From positions 20,191 through 84,190 of the forward strand of contig OX621177.1 in assembly GCA_951640195.1 (NCBI GenBank): a stretch of 64,000 bases of DNA. The letters run 5' to 3'. Position numbers and translations under genes: made by a program. Positions 51,875 to 62,761 of the stretch are shown one piece after another. Positions within the stretch are counted from its first letter, which is position 1, and every line of letters begins with the position of its first letter. A model generated the notes under the pieces. The model was not told the origin of the DNA, searched no databases, and saw only the letters and a program-made list of their open reading frames with translations. Source of the DNA: Porpolomopsis calyptriformis. Its lineage: Eukaryota > Basidiomycota > Agaricomycetes > Agaricales > Hygrophoraceae.

Positions 51875-53568
51875 ATTGGATCTCCGAACTCGGCTAAATC
51901 CCGATTAGGCTTATGACTAGTTAACTAATTAGCCTATTGAATGCTATTATAGGTATTTCATTATTAATATAGGTTTAAAAATAAAAATTTCTTTAACCTA
52001 TATTATATCTTATTTTAATATTTATATTAAAATATATAAATTACATTTTTATTAATTTTTTTTGTTCTATGTTCAAAATTTTGGATAATCCCGTTCGGCG
52101 ATCGGGACCCCGACCTAATCCCAATTCCATTCGGGATCTCGGCTAATCCCGATTGCGCTTCCAATCGGCTATCATAACCGAGTACACCTAATTAGGCGAA
52201 TTTAATCGCCTAATTATGGTAAATCCTTTCGGCCTTTCGGAATCAGGTATGCTGCCCTATTAGCCGTGTTCTTGGCGTTGGCGATTACAATCGGAATTAC
52301 GCCGAACCCAGAACCCAGATCGGGGATTGGGATTCGCCGATTTGGGTAGCGAGGTTCAATCGCATAATTCGGGTTTTGAACTCGGCGATGGCGCTTAACT
52401 TGGTAATTTTGAACAAAAAATAGAACTCTACCTTAACTAAAAATTTTTTAATAGTTTTAATTAAGGTCACTCTTTCTTGGTGAAACCAACTTAAGTTAAA
52501 ATTTTAACTTTTGTATTAAGCCTTTTGTCAAATGTTAATTATACTTTAATTAATAATTTTTATTATTTATGTCGAATTCGGAATCGGGTTCGTTATTCCC
52601 GATTCTCTATTGATTTAATTCGGGATTCGAATGGGATTGAATACCAAAATAGGCGAACTAAGGTAATAGCTCGGGATTGGCCCTAAGTTATTGAATCTAA
52701 CCCCATTCGCTGATTTCGAATAGGCTATTGATTTCAATCCTCGAACAAATCCAATCACCAATGGCGACTTAATGTGTTTAAAGTTATAAATAACTTGCAC
52801 ACATATGTTTTTATTTCAGTAGCCGAAAACCCGATTAGGCTATTGAGATTAAAAGGGGTGAAAGAATAAAAATTTAATTCAAATAATTGATTTTAAGTAT
52901 AAATTAATTAATCGAGCGAATTATAATAAATATTAAGAATCTGTTTTCTAAACTAAAATTTTTAAAGTTAAATTAAAATTTTATTTATCTATATCTAATC
53001 ACCTAAACTAATCCAGCTCAATCGAACTGGGTTAATAGGTGATTAGTTTTATTATGACCTCTTAATTTAATAAAAAATAGTTAAAACCCTTCATCGGCTA
53101 TCATCGCCGATCGCCGAACCTGATCTGGATTAACTCGGCTATTGGATATTGGACTATTATTTTAATTTTCTGTTTAGTTTAAGTACGGTTTCGCTTCGCC
53201 GATTCCGATCTCAGCTAAGGCCTTTAGGCCTAATGTAAACTGTAAACTATCGGGCTTGTCGAAATAGCCAAAATTGGTGAATGGGATTGAAATTCCCGAA
53301 ATCAAATGATTTTATTCGCCCACAATCCGAGTATCTGGAGTACACCAGATACTCTGAGTAGGCTAGCTAATCCCAATCCCCGAAATCCCGAATGGGGTTG
53401 GGGAATCCGATCTGGAGACCTGATTGCTATGCCCGGTTCGGGGATAGGGATATCCCGTTTTAATTTCAAACAGGATTATCGCCGATGCGATGTATTTAAC
53501 TTGAAAATAGAATATTTTTTTAAATAAAATATTTAAAATTCGTAGGCTTAATTAAATTTATTATTAAA
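51875..53568. other. nad4-nad6 spacer, 1.7 kb
   Basis: No gene recognised. Two AT-rich hairpins: 51,965-51,975 with 51,995-52,005 (TAATATAGGTT and complement), perhaps the nad4 3' end, and about 52,996-53,046 (CTAATCACCT and complement, with an inner stem). The rest is GC-rich patches of the common short words, plus a palindrome at 53,329-53,354. A 61-codon minus-strand frame and a 73-codon plus-strand frame here look like translated repeats. Confidence 0.6.
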
Positions 53569-54180
53569 ATGAAAAATATTTTATTAGATATTTTAGCTTT
53601 TGGTTGTCTAATTTCAAGTGTATTAGTCATAACTTCTAAAAATCCAGTTATAGCTGTAATTTTTTTAATTTCTGTTTTTGTTAATGCAGCTGGATATTTA
53701 ATTCTATTAGGAATTGGTTTTTTAGGTATTTCTTATATAATTGTATACATCGGTGCTGTAATTGTTTTATTCTTATTTGTTATTATGATGATAAACATTA
53801 AATTAACTGATATTATAGAAGTTGGAACTCAATATACTAAGACTATCCCATTAGCATTAGCTATTGGTTTATTGTTTATTTATGAATTATATACTATTAT
53901 GCCTTTTACTTTTAATAATGTTTTTTCTATATCATTTTTATTAAACATTATTACTTATTTAAATTTATTATTTAGCTTAGATTCATCTTCTATTATTGAT
54001 GTATATTCTACAATTAATTCAAATCGGCCGAGTGATGCTGATATAAATTTTATTAATTTTTTACAAATAGAAAGTATAGGTCAAAATATTTATACTTATT
54101 CCGCAATTTTACTTATTATAACTAGTATAATTTTATTATTATCATTGATTGCTCCTATATTCATTTCAATCGGGATTTAA
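53569..54180 (+). CDS. nad6: NADH dehydrogenase subunit 6
   Basis: 203 aa. Landmarks: SVLVITSKNPVIAVIFLISV, FLGISYIIVYIGAVIVLFLF and VIMMINIKL. The loop around residues 145-155 (SNRPSDAD) is encoded by GC-rich DNA (AATCGGCCGAGTGATGC) that looks like an in-frame mini-insert, and the final codons (SIGI-stop) use AATCGGGATT, so the C-terminus may also be rewritten by such an insert. Confidence 0.93.
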   Translation: MKNILLDILAFGCLISSVLVITSKNPVIAVIFLISVFVNAAGYLILLGIGFLGISYIIVYIGAVIVLFLFVIMMINIKLTDIIEVGTQYTKTIPLALAIGLLFIYELYTIMPFTFNNVFSISFLLNIITYLNLLFSLDSSSIIDVYSTINSNRPSDADINFINFLQIESIGQNIYTYSAILLIITSIILLLSLIAPIFISIGI

Positions 54181-54685
54181 GCTAATCAATTGAAATAAAT
54201 TTCTGTCGGCAATCGGGAGTATCTGGTGTACACCAGATACTCGATTGCAATCGGGATATCACCGATACCAACCCCGATCCAGAGTATCTGGAGTACTCCA
54301 GATACTCGGATTGTATCTTATTCGATTGAATTCAGGATTGGTTACAATCCCATACCCCGAATTCGGGGGTTAGATTTCTTCGGAAACCCGTTCGGCCTGC
54401 TAATCCCGATTGGAATTAGGCTGATCGCCGAGATCGGGATACCGATTGGAATCTTCGAAGTCGATTAGTTCGCCGATGACGAATTAGAACGAGGTCTCAT
54501 ATAACCAAGCTAATCTTGTTCGGCGATCAGGTTCAGCGATATGGATTGCCAATTACAAACACTTACACCCCGTGCTCCCTCGGATTCCCCGATTGAGTTC
54601 AATCGCCTAACTAATCCGATTAACAAAGCGATTGGCTTTGTTATTTAATTTTAAAGTAAAATTAGTTTTAATGATTAAAATAAAA
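54181..54685. other. nad6-orf409 spacer with two palindromes
   Basis: Palindromes at 54,217-54,242 and 54,282-54,307 only 40 bp apart with different centres. Other GC-rich text to 54,645. No gene. Confidence 0.7.
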
Positions 54686-54750
54686 TTTTAATACTAAAAG
54701 AGAATAGTAACCTTATAAATAATTAAAATTAAGGTATTTAGTGTGACTAT
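54686..54750 (+). promoter_or_regulatory. atp6-type leader upstream of orf409
   Basis: 65 nt, perfect direct repeat of 56,122-56,186 upstream of atp6. Contains TACTAAAAGAGAATAGTAAC and GGTATTTAGTGTGACTAT. The two copies flank orf409. Confidence 0.95.
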
Positions 54751-54839
54751 TATAATTTTAATAATAATTGTTAAAATTATATTTTGGATAAATATAAATA
54801 GTACAAAAAAATAAAAAAAAATATAAAAAAAAATTAAAA

Positions 54840-56069
54840 ATGAATACAACATTAATTAAAATATTACAAAAATATAAAGCTCTTATGTTTAACTATTTCT
54901 TAATAAATTATTCTCAAATTAAAATTTTAAAATTAAATATAGTAATAATTTTAGGTTTTATTTTTTATAGTTTATACTTTGGTTTAAATGGTGAATTATT
55001 AGCTTTTTTAATATCTTTTACAATATCTTTTTTATTATCTAATTATGTTTTAAGTAATTTTAAATATTCTAATAATATTATTATTAAAATATTACAAAAA
55101 TTTATAATATATAATATTTTTATATCATTATTATTGTTAATTTATTTTTATTTAGGTTGAATTTTTAATTTTCATTTTACCATTGATTGTAGTGGAGATT
55201 TTGATTGTAATAAAATTTTTAATTATAATACTAATGAAATCAATAATAATTCAATAAGTGAAGGTAATTTAGCAACTACAGAAAATAATGATAAAAATAT
55301 AATAAATATTAAAAGTGAAGAAGATAAAAATAATAAAGAATATTATAATTTTAAAATTCAAAAAGATTTAATGGATAAAACTATTCATAGTATAGGTGAA
55401 GCTAGTAAAATTGCTGTTGAACAAATTGCTCCTAATATTGGTGCAGGTGCTGCAGCTGGAACAGCTACTGCAGCAATGATTAAAGCTAGCTCAGGTTTAC
55501 CTCCTTTGCAGCGAGCAGCGGCTATAAGTGGCACTGCATTTATTAGCGCAGTATCTACAAAACTAGGAATAGAAGTTGGAAAAAATATAGCTATAAATAA
55601 AAATTTATCATATGGAATTAAAAATTCTAAATATGGTGATCCCAATATAGATAGAATACCTAGTCCAGATAATAATATAATTAATTCTATATTAGAAAAA
55701 GGCGAATTTGTTGATAATAGCCCATTAGAAGTATTGTTAACGTCTTTATTTACATTAAATATATTTATATTATTATTAACTATTAGTTTATTAATAATAA
55801 TATTTAACAGATATGTTTTAAATTCTAATTTAGAATTGATTTCATATTTAGTTGAAAAATATTTCCCTAATAAAATCAAATTTTGATTTAATACATTTTT
55901 AAATAAAGGTTTTAATTATAATAGTAAATTTATATTTATTATTTTTATGATTAATAGTATTATTTTAATTGTAATATTATTCTTTAATATTTTTGTTAGT
56001 GCAGAATTATTAACTAATATTGATGATTATGTTACTGTTTATAATTATATACACGGTAACAAAAGTTAA
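54840..56069 (+). CDS. orf409: large multi-helix membrane protein
   Basis: 409 aa reading two TGA as Trp (55,158 and 55,884). N-terminal helices (about 35-75, 85-107), a charged loop, then an Ala/Gly-rich block (NIGAGAAAGTATAAMIKASS; AAISGTAFISAVS, about 195-245), NSPLEVLLTS near 295, then helices at about 300-320 and 360-385. Same layout and NSPLE motif as orf388. It stands between two copies of the atp6 leader, immediately upstream of atp6. No known family. Confidence 0.78.
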
Positions 56070-56121
56070 AATTTATTATGATAACATACTAAAAAATAGA
56101 AAAATATTTTTATTTAAATAC

Positions 56122-56186
56122 TTTTAATACTAAAAGAGAATAGTAACCTTATAAATAATTAAAATTAAGGTATTTAGTGTGACTAT
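56122..56186 (+). promoter_or_regulatory. atp6 leader block
   Basis: 65-nt copy identical to 54,686-54,750. About 530 bp upstream of the atp6 ATG because a GC-rich stretch (56,265-56,620, palindrome at 56,372-56,397) is inserted between. Confidence 0.85.
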
Positions 56187-56713
56187 AAAAACATAAATAA
56201 TAAATTAATATTAAATTATTATTATTTATGTTTTTATTTAAATTTAAATAAAATATTCAATTCAAGTTCAATCGACTTCGCCGATTATAATCCCAGAACT
56301 CGATCGGGATTAGCAACCCAACAATTCAGATCTCCGAACTCGGCTATTTACCTATTGGGTTTATTAAATCCGAGTATCTGGAGTACTCCAGATACTCGGA
56401 TTGCAATCTCGTTCGGCTAGTGCAATCTGCCCAATCCCGGTTCGGCTAATCGGAATCCCCGATCATCGCCTAATAGGGCAATTGAAATAGCAATAGGCAA
56501 ACTCAATAGCCTTATCGATCGGAATTCTCAATCCCGATTCGAGTAGGTCTATAACTATAAATTGAATAAGGAATCCAATCGGTATCCCGATAACCCGAAC
56601 CGGGTATCGGCTAACTTGAGTAATATAAATAGTACAAGTTATTCAACAATAAAAAATTAATAAAATCAAAAATTTTTTACAAATCGCTTAGTAAGGCGAA
56701 TTCGAATGTCAAC

Positions 56714-57478
56714 ATGATGTCAAGATTTTTTATAATTTCTCCTTTAGAACAATTTGAAGTAACTAGCTTACTTAGTTTAAATGCACCAATTTTTGGTTAT
56801 TTAAATTTAACAATAACAAATTTAGCTTTATACTCAGTATTAATATTAATCTTAATATTAGGTTTAAATTATATGGGTAATAATGATAGTAAATTATTAC
56901 CTTCAAAGTGATCTCTAATATTAGAAATATTATATGCAAATATTAATTCAATGGTTAGAGATCAAATAGGTAAAGAAATTTATTTACCTTTTATTTATTC
57001 TTTATTTGTTTTCATTTTATTTGCAAATCTAATAGGTATAGTCCCATATTCTTTCACAATAACTACCTCAGCTATTTTATGTATTGGTTTATCTTTTACT
57101 ATATTTATAAGTGTAACAATTTTAGGTTTAAGTATTCATAAATTACATTTTTTTTCTTACTTTATTCCATCTGGAACACCTTTACTTTTAGTTCCTATGT
57201 TAGTTATTATTGAACTAATTTCATATATTGCTAGAGCAGGTAGTTTAGGAATAAGATTATTTGCAAATATAACAGCCGGTCATGTATTAATTAAAATTTT
57301 ATCTTCATTCCTATATAAATTGTTTGCAAATAGTTTATTAGTAGCAATATTAATTTTAATACCATTTCCTATTTTCTTAGTAATATTAGGGCTTGAATTA
57401 GCTGTATGTTTTATTCAAGCATATATATTTGTAATACTTACATGTTCTTATATTAAAGATGCAATTGATTTACATTAA
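56714..57478 (+). CDS. atp6: ATP synthase subunit a
   Basis: 254 aa; starts at the first ATG of the MMSRFFIISPLEQFEV frame (another ATG at 56,706 leads to a stop). Landmarks: FILFANLIGIVPYSFTITTS, ELISYIARAGSLGIRLFANI with the essential Arg, TAGHVLIKILSSF and LELAVCFIQAYIFVIL. TGA=Trp at 56,909. Forms the Fo proton half-channels. The 3' third from about TAGHV was probably supplied by the downstream element, since a divergent copy of the last 67 codons sits at 59,965-60,168. Confidence 0.96.
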
Positions 57479-57484
57479 TTAATC

Positions 57485-58596
57485 ATGAAAAAAAATATAA
57501 CTTTATTAAATTCAATTTTAAACCCTAATGTTTCTTTATTTGAAACTGAATTAAAAAGTTCAAATAAAGTTTTAATTGATATTAATAAGTTTAAATTGAG
57601 AAAAAAATTATAGGGCCAGTTTTAAACACAAAATTTAATCCTAATTCTTGGTTTATAGTAGGTTTTACAGAAGCTGAAGGTAATTTCGATATTAATATTT
57701 TTAATCAAGTTAAAGTACTAGCTACTAAAGGAATTAAATTCAGATATCGATTAACATCTAAATATTTAGATGTAATTTTATTATGTGGAATTAAAAATTA
57801 TTTTGAAAGCGGAAGTTTATATTTTAGAAAGGATACAGAAGTGGTTACACTGGAAATATCTTCTATAGAAATAATTAAAACCAAAATAATACCTTTATTT
57901 GATAAATATCCTTTAAAGGGAACAAAATATTATGATTATTTAAATTGGAAAAAAGGATTTAATGATTTTTTATTAAATAGAAATTCTTTAAGTTCTAAAG
58001 TAGCCTTAATTGAAAGATTAGAAAAAATAAAACTTATATTAAATACAAATAAAAAATAATATAATCTTCCAGTTGAACACTTAAAATCTATAAATGGTCA
58101 TTATATTGCTGGTTTTGTTTCAGGTGATGGTTGTTTTTCAGTTGTTACAGGGCCTGAAACTTTCCATAAAGGATTTGGTAGTACAGTATTTTTAATTACA
58201 CAACATATAAATAATAAACTGTTAATTGAAACCATTTTAAAATACTTTGGTGTAGGTTATTTAAGTGTTATAAAAAGTAGAAATAAAATAATTAACTATA
58301 GAGTTACCGATAAAGATAAATTAATTAAAGTAATTATACCTTTTTTTGATAAATTTCATGTTTATGGTTCACATGCTGTTTCTTTTTATAAATGGAAACA
58401 TATAATTCAATACATTATAAATAATAAACATGAATTAGCTAATAAAACTAAAAATATCGAAAATATAAATAAAAAAAATTTTGTTATTTCAAATATAAGA
58501 TCTTATTGGCTTGAAAATGACTCAACTTATATTTTCAATGATTTAAGTTTAAATTATGATCTTTTAAATAAAAATATTAATATATATTTAATATAA
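57485..58596 (+). pseudogene. Broken LAGLIDADG endonuclease downstream of atp6
   Basis: ATG 6 bp after the atp6 stop. Domain 1 FIVGFTEAEGNF, domain 2 YIAGFVSGDGCF. Two defects: a TAG with frame change at 57,611, and a TAA at 58,057 exactly between the two domains in an otherwise continuous frame to 58,596. No GC insert is involved. It could be translated as two half-enzymes, but plain decay is likelier. It would be the enzyme that cut atp6 near GCCGGTCATGTA. Confidence 0.85.
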
Positions 58597-58681
58597 AAAT
58601 AATTTTATTTTTATATTAAAGACTTTAAAAAAAAGAGAATTAATTAATGATCGGTGAATTAGATTATCTATTAATAAAAAC

Positions 58682-58894
58682 TTTTTAAGTAACCAATTGT
58701 AAACGTTTATACGTTTACCTTTTGATCTGTTAATTAACCGAACTCGGTGACTAAAATAATTATTTATCCTAATCCCGATCGAACGAATATTGAAATATAG
58801 TTAAATAAATAATTAATTAACAAATAAATAACAGTTAATCTAACCGTTGGTGTCTATAATAAAATTTAAAAATTGAAAAATTAAATTAAAAAAA
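58682..58894 (+). promoter_or_regulatory. cox3-type leader upstream of orf246
   Basis: Shares AAACGTTTATACGTTTAC (compare 41,053), ATTGAAATATAGTTA (compare 41,432) and TTAATCTAACCGTTGGT followed by GTCTATAATAAA (compare 41,480) with the cox3 leader, in the same order. Confidence 0.85.
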
Positions 58895-59635
58895 ATGACT
58901 TTAAAAGAACTTTTAACTAAAATTAGAAATGTAATACCTTTTATTGGACTTGGAATAGCATTAGATTCTCATAATATGGCAAGTGATGCAAGAAAAGCGA
59001 GATTAGAACAAACTAAAGAAAAAACAGAAAAATTAATTGAGGCTATAAGTTCTAAAAATGATCTATTGATTTCTAATCAAGAATTTAAAAATAAAATAGC
59101 AGGTTTAACCGCGGATATTTCTGATTCAGTAGATTCAATAAATCATAATAATGAAATAGTTAATAATATTGTTAAAGAGATATTAAATAATCCTGATATA
59201 AATCAACTTGAATTTATATTAAGAGCATTAAATTCAAGTGAAAAAAATATAGAAAGAGTTAATACTACTTTACATAAAATATACGATTTAATTTTAGATG
59301 ATTTAAATAATAAAATTTTATCTAAAGATAGCATAAATCAATTAATTTTAAAATATAAAGAATTTTTAGCTACATTAGAAGTAGAACAAATAGCAGCTGT
59401 AGTTAATATTTTAGGTTTTGTTATTGTTCTTTCCTCTTTAGTTTCTATTGCAATGGTTTTATTTGCTGAATTTTTAATTAAAAATTTTAATTTAGAAGAA
59501 AAATATTCTAAATTAGCTCGTTTTATTCAAATTAGAAGAAAATTTCAATCTTATTATCTTAATTTCAATCTTATCTGTATCTTATTGGTTTCCTTCTTAT
59601 TATTATGATTTAATATTAATATTTTACTAAACTAA
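58895..59635 (+). CDS. orf246: coiled-coil protein with C-terminal membrane hairpin
   Basis: 246 aa reading TGA at 59,607 as Trp. N-terminal VIPFIGLGIALDSHNMASDA, coiled-coil-like region (about 30-155), helix 1 (ILGFVIVLSSLVSIAMVLFA, about 171-190), loop NFNLEEKYSKLARFIQIRRK then FQSYYL, helix 2 to the end. Member of the orf245/orf215/orf304 family. Lies inside the atp6 3'-end element behind a cox3-type leader, and is intact while the accompanying endonuclease is broken. Confidence 0.8.
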
Positions 59636-59699
59636 AAAAATTAATTATTTAACCCCTTGTAATCTGATAAATATTTTTCTACAATTTAGTATATTAATC

Positions 59700-59958
59700 A
59701 TTTTTTTCTATGGGTAACCTTCTTCGGGAGATGAAAATCAATAATTAAAGGATAAGCTTTAGGAGAAGATATTGCTTTGCATTGTTGGTCAGTATCAAAG
59801 AATCTTAAAGTTTAAGATAATCCTTTTAATTTAGTTTCAACATTCACTGCTTCAATAGTTAATGTTTCCCAATTTAATTTAAACACTTCTTTATTAGTTA
59901 ATACATCAATCCCTTTAGCTAAGTTAACATAATTATCATAACCTAATTTAGCTGCTAC
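59700..59958 (-). pseudogene. Minus-strand coding remnant
   Basis: Reads VVAAKLGYDNYVNLAKGIDV and LTNKEVFKLNWETLTIEAVN, then a TAA, then in the same frame FFDTDQQCKAISSPKAYPLI. Composition looks protein-like rather than random, but I do not recognise it. It sits between orf246 and the displaced atp6 end. Confidence 0.4.
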
Positions 59959-59964
59959 AACACT

Positions 59965-60168
59965 GCTGGTCATGTATTATTGAAAATATTATCTTCATTT
60001 TTATTTAAAATCTTTTCTGCTAGTATATTACTATCAATTATTGCACTAATACCTTTTCCTATATTTACTGCAATAGTTGGTTTAGAGCTTGCAATTTGTT
60101 TTATACAAGCTTATGTATTCACATTATTAACTTGTTCTTATATTAAAGATGCAATTGATCTACATTAA
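59965..60168 (+). pseudogene. Displaced 3' end of atp6
   Basis: 67 codons homologous to the end of atp6 and ending at TAA: GHVLLKILSSFLFKIFSASI, then LELAICFIQAYVFTLLTCSY and IKDAIDLH. The start corresponds to ITAG-HVLIKI of the intact gene. No break inside, but there is no start of its own and no upstream atp6 part. Confidence 0.92.
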
Positions 60169-60372
60169 TTAATTTTAACTATTACTAAATCCCCATATTA
60201 ATTATTAAGTTATGTTTTTATTAATTTCTACCCCTAATTCAGCTCATAGGCCTATTCGATTGCCATCGCCAGCGTTCTTTAAACCCGATTTCCGATTTCC
60301 GATTACCAATTACAATCGAGTATCTGGTGTACTCCAGATACTCACTATTTCAAATTTTTATTTTATTTAAAA
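60169..60372. other. Spacer with palindrome
   Basis: Palindrome at 60,318-60,343 (mixed GGTGTACTCC centre, flanked by CAATC). No gene. Confidence 0.8.
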
Positions 60373-60444
60373 ATAATCATAGTTTAAAGGTTAGAATACT
60401 TATCTTCAAAATAATTGGTCTTGGTTCAAGTCCAAGTGATTATG
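60373..60444 (+). tRNA. trnW: tRNA-Trp (UCA)
   Basis: Acceptor ATAATCA/TGATTAT perfect, T-arm CTTGG-TTCAAGT-CCAAG perfect, anticodon loop CTTCAAA with TCA. This anticodon reads UGA and UGG and agrees with the TGA=Trp codons of the genes here. Confidence 0.92.
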
Positions 60445-60936
<492 letters not shown>

Positions 60937-61252
60937 TTATTTAATTTAACTTATTATTAGCCGACACAAAATTATAATAAAAATCACCAATTATTTGATT
61001 TGAATTTAATCGGCGTGTTTTCTCGGCGAATCCCGATTGCCGATAATTGCCAATCGGGATTCGCCTATTAGCTAGTTCAATTACTATAGTTAAAATAAAT
61101 TGAGTTTAAATTTAAACAATTAATTATTAACCCCAATCTTTCGATTGTAATCGCCGATGGGGGTTACTTCGCTTAATCCCCCTTTCAGGGTTGCTATCAA
61201 ATCGGGATCCCAATTGAACACGGGAAAATGAATAAGTTTAATTAAAAAAAGA
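60937..61252. other. atp9-trnH spacer
   Basis: No gene; GC-rich patches at about 61,008-61,065 and 61,136-61,226. Confidence 0.6.
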
Positions 61253-61325
61253 GGTAAAATTAATTTAATAGGTAAAATATCATTTTGTGGCAATGATTAT
61301 CAGAGTTCAAATCTCTGATTTTACC
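61253..61325 (+). tRNA. trnH: tRNA-His (GUG)
   Basis: Acceptor GTAAAAT/ATTTTAC with the extra G-1:C73 pair typical of tRNA-His, T-arm CAGAG-TTCAAAT-CTCTG, anticodon GTG in a loop closed by TCATT/AATGA. Confidence 0.9.
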
Positions 61326-62689
61326 TAATCAAAAATTTTTTTAATTTTCTTCGCTCCCGATCCCGATCATGGCTTTGCACCCGTTCGGCTAATTGCTTTA
61401 ATGTAGTGAAGTTAAAATTAATTTTCATTACAGGTAATAGTATTGTTGATTAATAATAAAATGGGGTTTAAAACAATAAAATAAACACTAAACTCGGCAT
61501 TAATCCCGAATCCAAGTAGCCGAATCAAAACCGTTATTTCTAGTTAAGAAATCTAAAACTGGAATTTAAATATTATTTAATATTTAAATTAATAATAATT
61601 TAAATTAAGTAAGATTCTAGGTTAAATTAATATTTATTTACTTATTAAACTAAATAATTTGTGGAAATAAAAAAGAATATTTTAAATTAATATAATTCAA
61701 TTCGGAATAAGCTAAAAAGTAGGTAGGCGAACTTAATAGCCTACTCGGGATTTGCCAATTTTAGGCGATTAGAATTATAATAAAAATTATTCTAATTGCC
61801 TATTCGGGATAGTAACTGATATTATCAATTATGTTTTTTTAGAAATATTTATCTAACACTTAAGTTTGTTTTTTTTATTAAAAAAAATTTGAATCGAATC
61901 AGTGACTAAATTGGGCAGTTCCCTATCGCCGTATTAAAATGGCGATTGCAATCTGCCCAATCCCGATTGCGATTGAATTAGGCTATTCCGAATTGGATTC
62001 GGGATTGCATTAGTTGATATAAAACAAAAGGTTTAACTCGCAAACGCCGAATAGCCATTCTAATCCTGAGTATCTGGAGTACACCAGATACTCGATATAA
62101 GCCGAAATCCCGAGTAGGCTATTGTGATTAACTAGCAATCAGGTTCGGCGATCAGCCTAATTCTCGAGCAAGTTAGAAGGCCAAATATCGAATTAGTGGA
62201 ATTATTAATTTTTAAATTAAAAACCTAAATATAACCTTTTAAATTTTAGACTAAAATCAGTTTTAAAATTGAGAAATTAATTTTAAATTTTACAAAATTA
62301 GTTCTAAAGATAATTTTTCTAACTATTTATAACTCGCAATCGGGATTCCGATCTCAGTTAGCCTATTAGTCTAAAAGCCTCACACCCCGGTATCCCCTTA
62401 ACTTAATCGGGAATTTAAATCGTCGATGGGATTAGCCGACGCCGATTGAGTATGCACCCCTGTTAGGCGAATACCCGATTGTTATAGCCTATTAGCCGTA
62501 TTAGCCATATTAGCCGATTAGACTATTAGCCGTATTAGCCTATTAGCCGAGCTAATTTCGATCAGCATCGGGCGATGGCGATCGAATAGGCCTATGAGCT
62601 GGAAAGAAAACCCAGAACTGACAGTAAAACTATGACTATTTATCTCATTTGGTTTTGCTTAAAATTTTACAATTATTGTTTAAAAATAA
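61326..62689. other. trnH-trnM spacer
   Basis: No gene recognised in 1.36 kb. One palindrome at 62,068-62,093. Tandem-like runs of TATTAGCC / ATTAGCCGTATTAGCC near 62,488-62,550. Copy 1 of a 48-bp direct repeat at 62,567-62,614. Confidence 0.65.
62567..62614. repeat. 48-bp direct repeat, copy 1
   Basis: Perfect match to 63,214-63,261; contains GCGATGGCGATCGAATAGGC and ends GGAAAGAAAACCCA. Confidence 0.95.
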
Positions 62690-62761
62690 GCTGAAATAGT
62701 TTAAAAGGTAAAACTTATCACTCATGACGATAAAATAAAGGTTCAATTCCTTTTTTCAGTT
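62690..62761 (+). tRNA. trnM: tRNA-Met (CAU)
   Basis: Acceptor GCTGAAA/TTTCAGT (one G-U), T-arm AAGG-TTCAATT-CCTT, anticodon loop CTCATGA with CAT. Whether initiator or elongator cannot be told. Confidence 0.88.

Larger units (their letters stand above)
57479..59964 (+). mobile_element. 3'-end replacing element after atp6
   Basis: Starts right after the atp6 stop: a broken LAGLIDADG gene, a cox3-type leader, orf246, about 300 bp with a minus-strand coding remnant, then the displaced atp6 3' end. The same order as in the cox3 element. Known precedent: Allomyces macrogynus atp6 with orf360. Confidence 0.78.

Noticed and set aside
55385..55879. Long minus-strand open frame opposite orf409
   Set aside because: It is the complement of the Ala/Gly-rich coding stretch of orf409, with no independent support.
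57485..58596. LAGLIDADG gene after atp6 as a pair of functional half-enzymes
   Set aside because: The in-frame TAA lies neatly between domains, but the first part also has a TAG with a frame change, so decay is the simpler reading.
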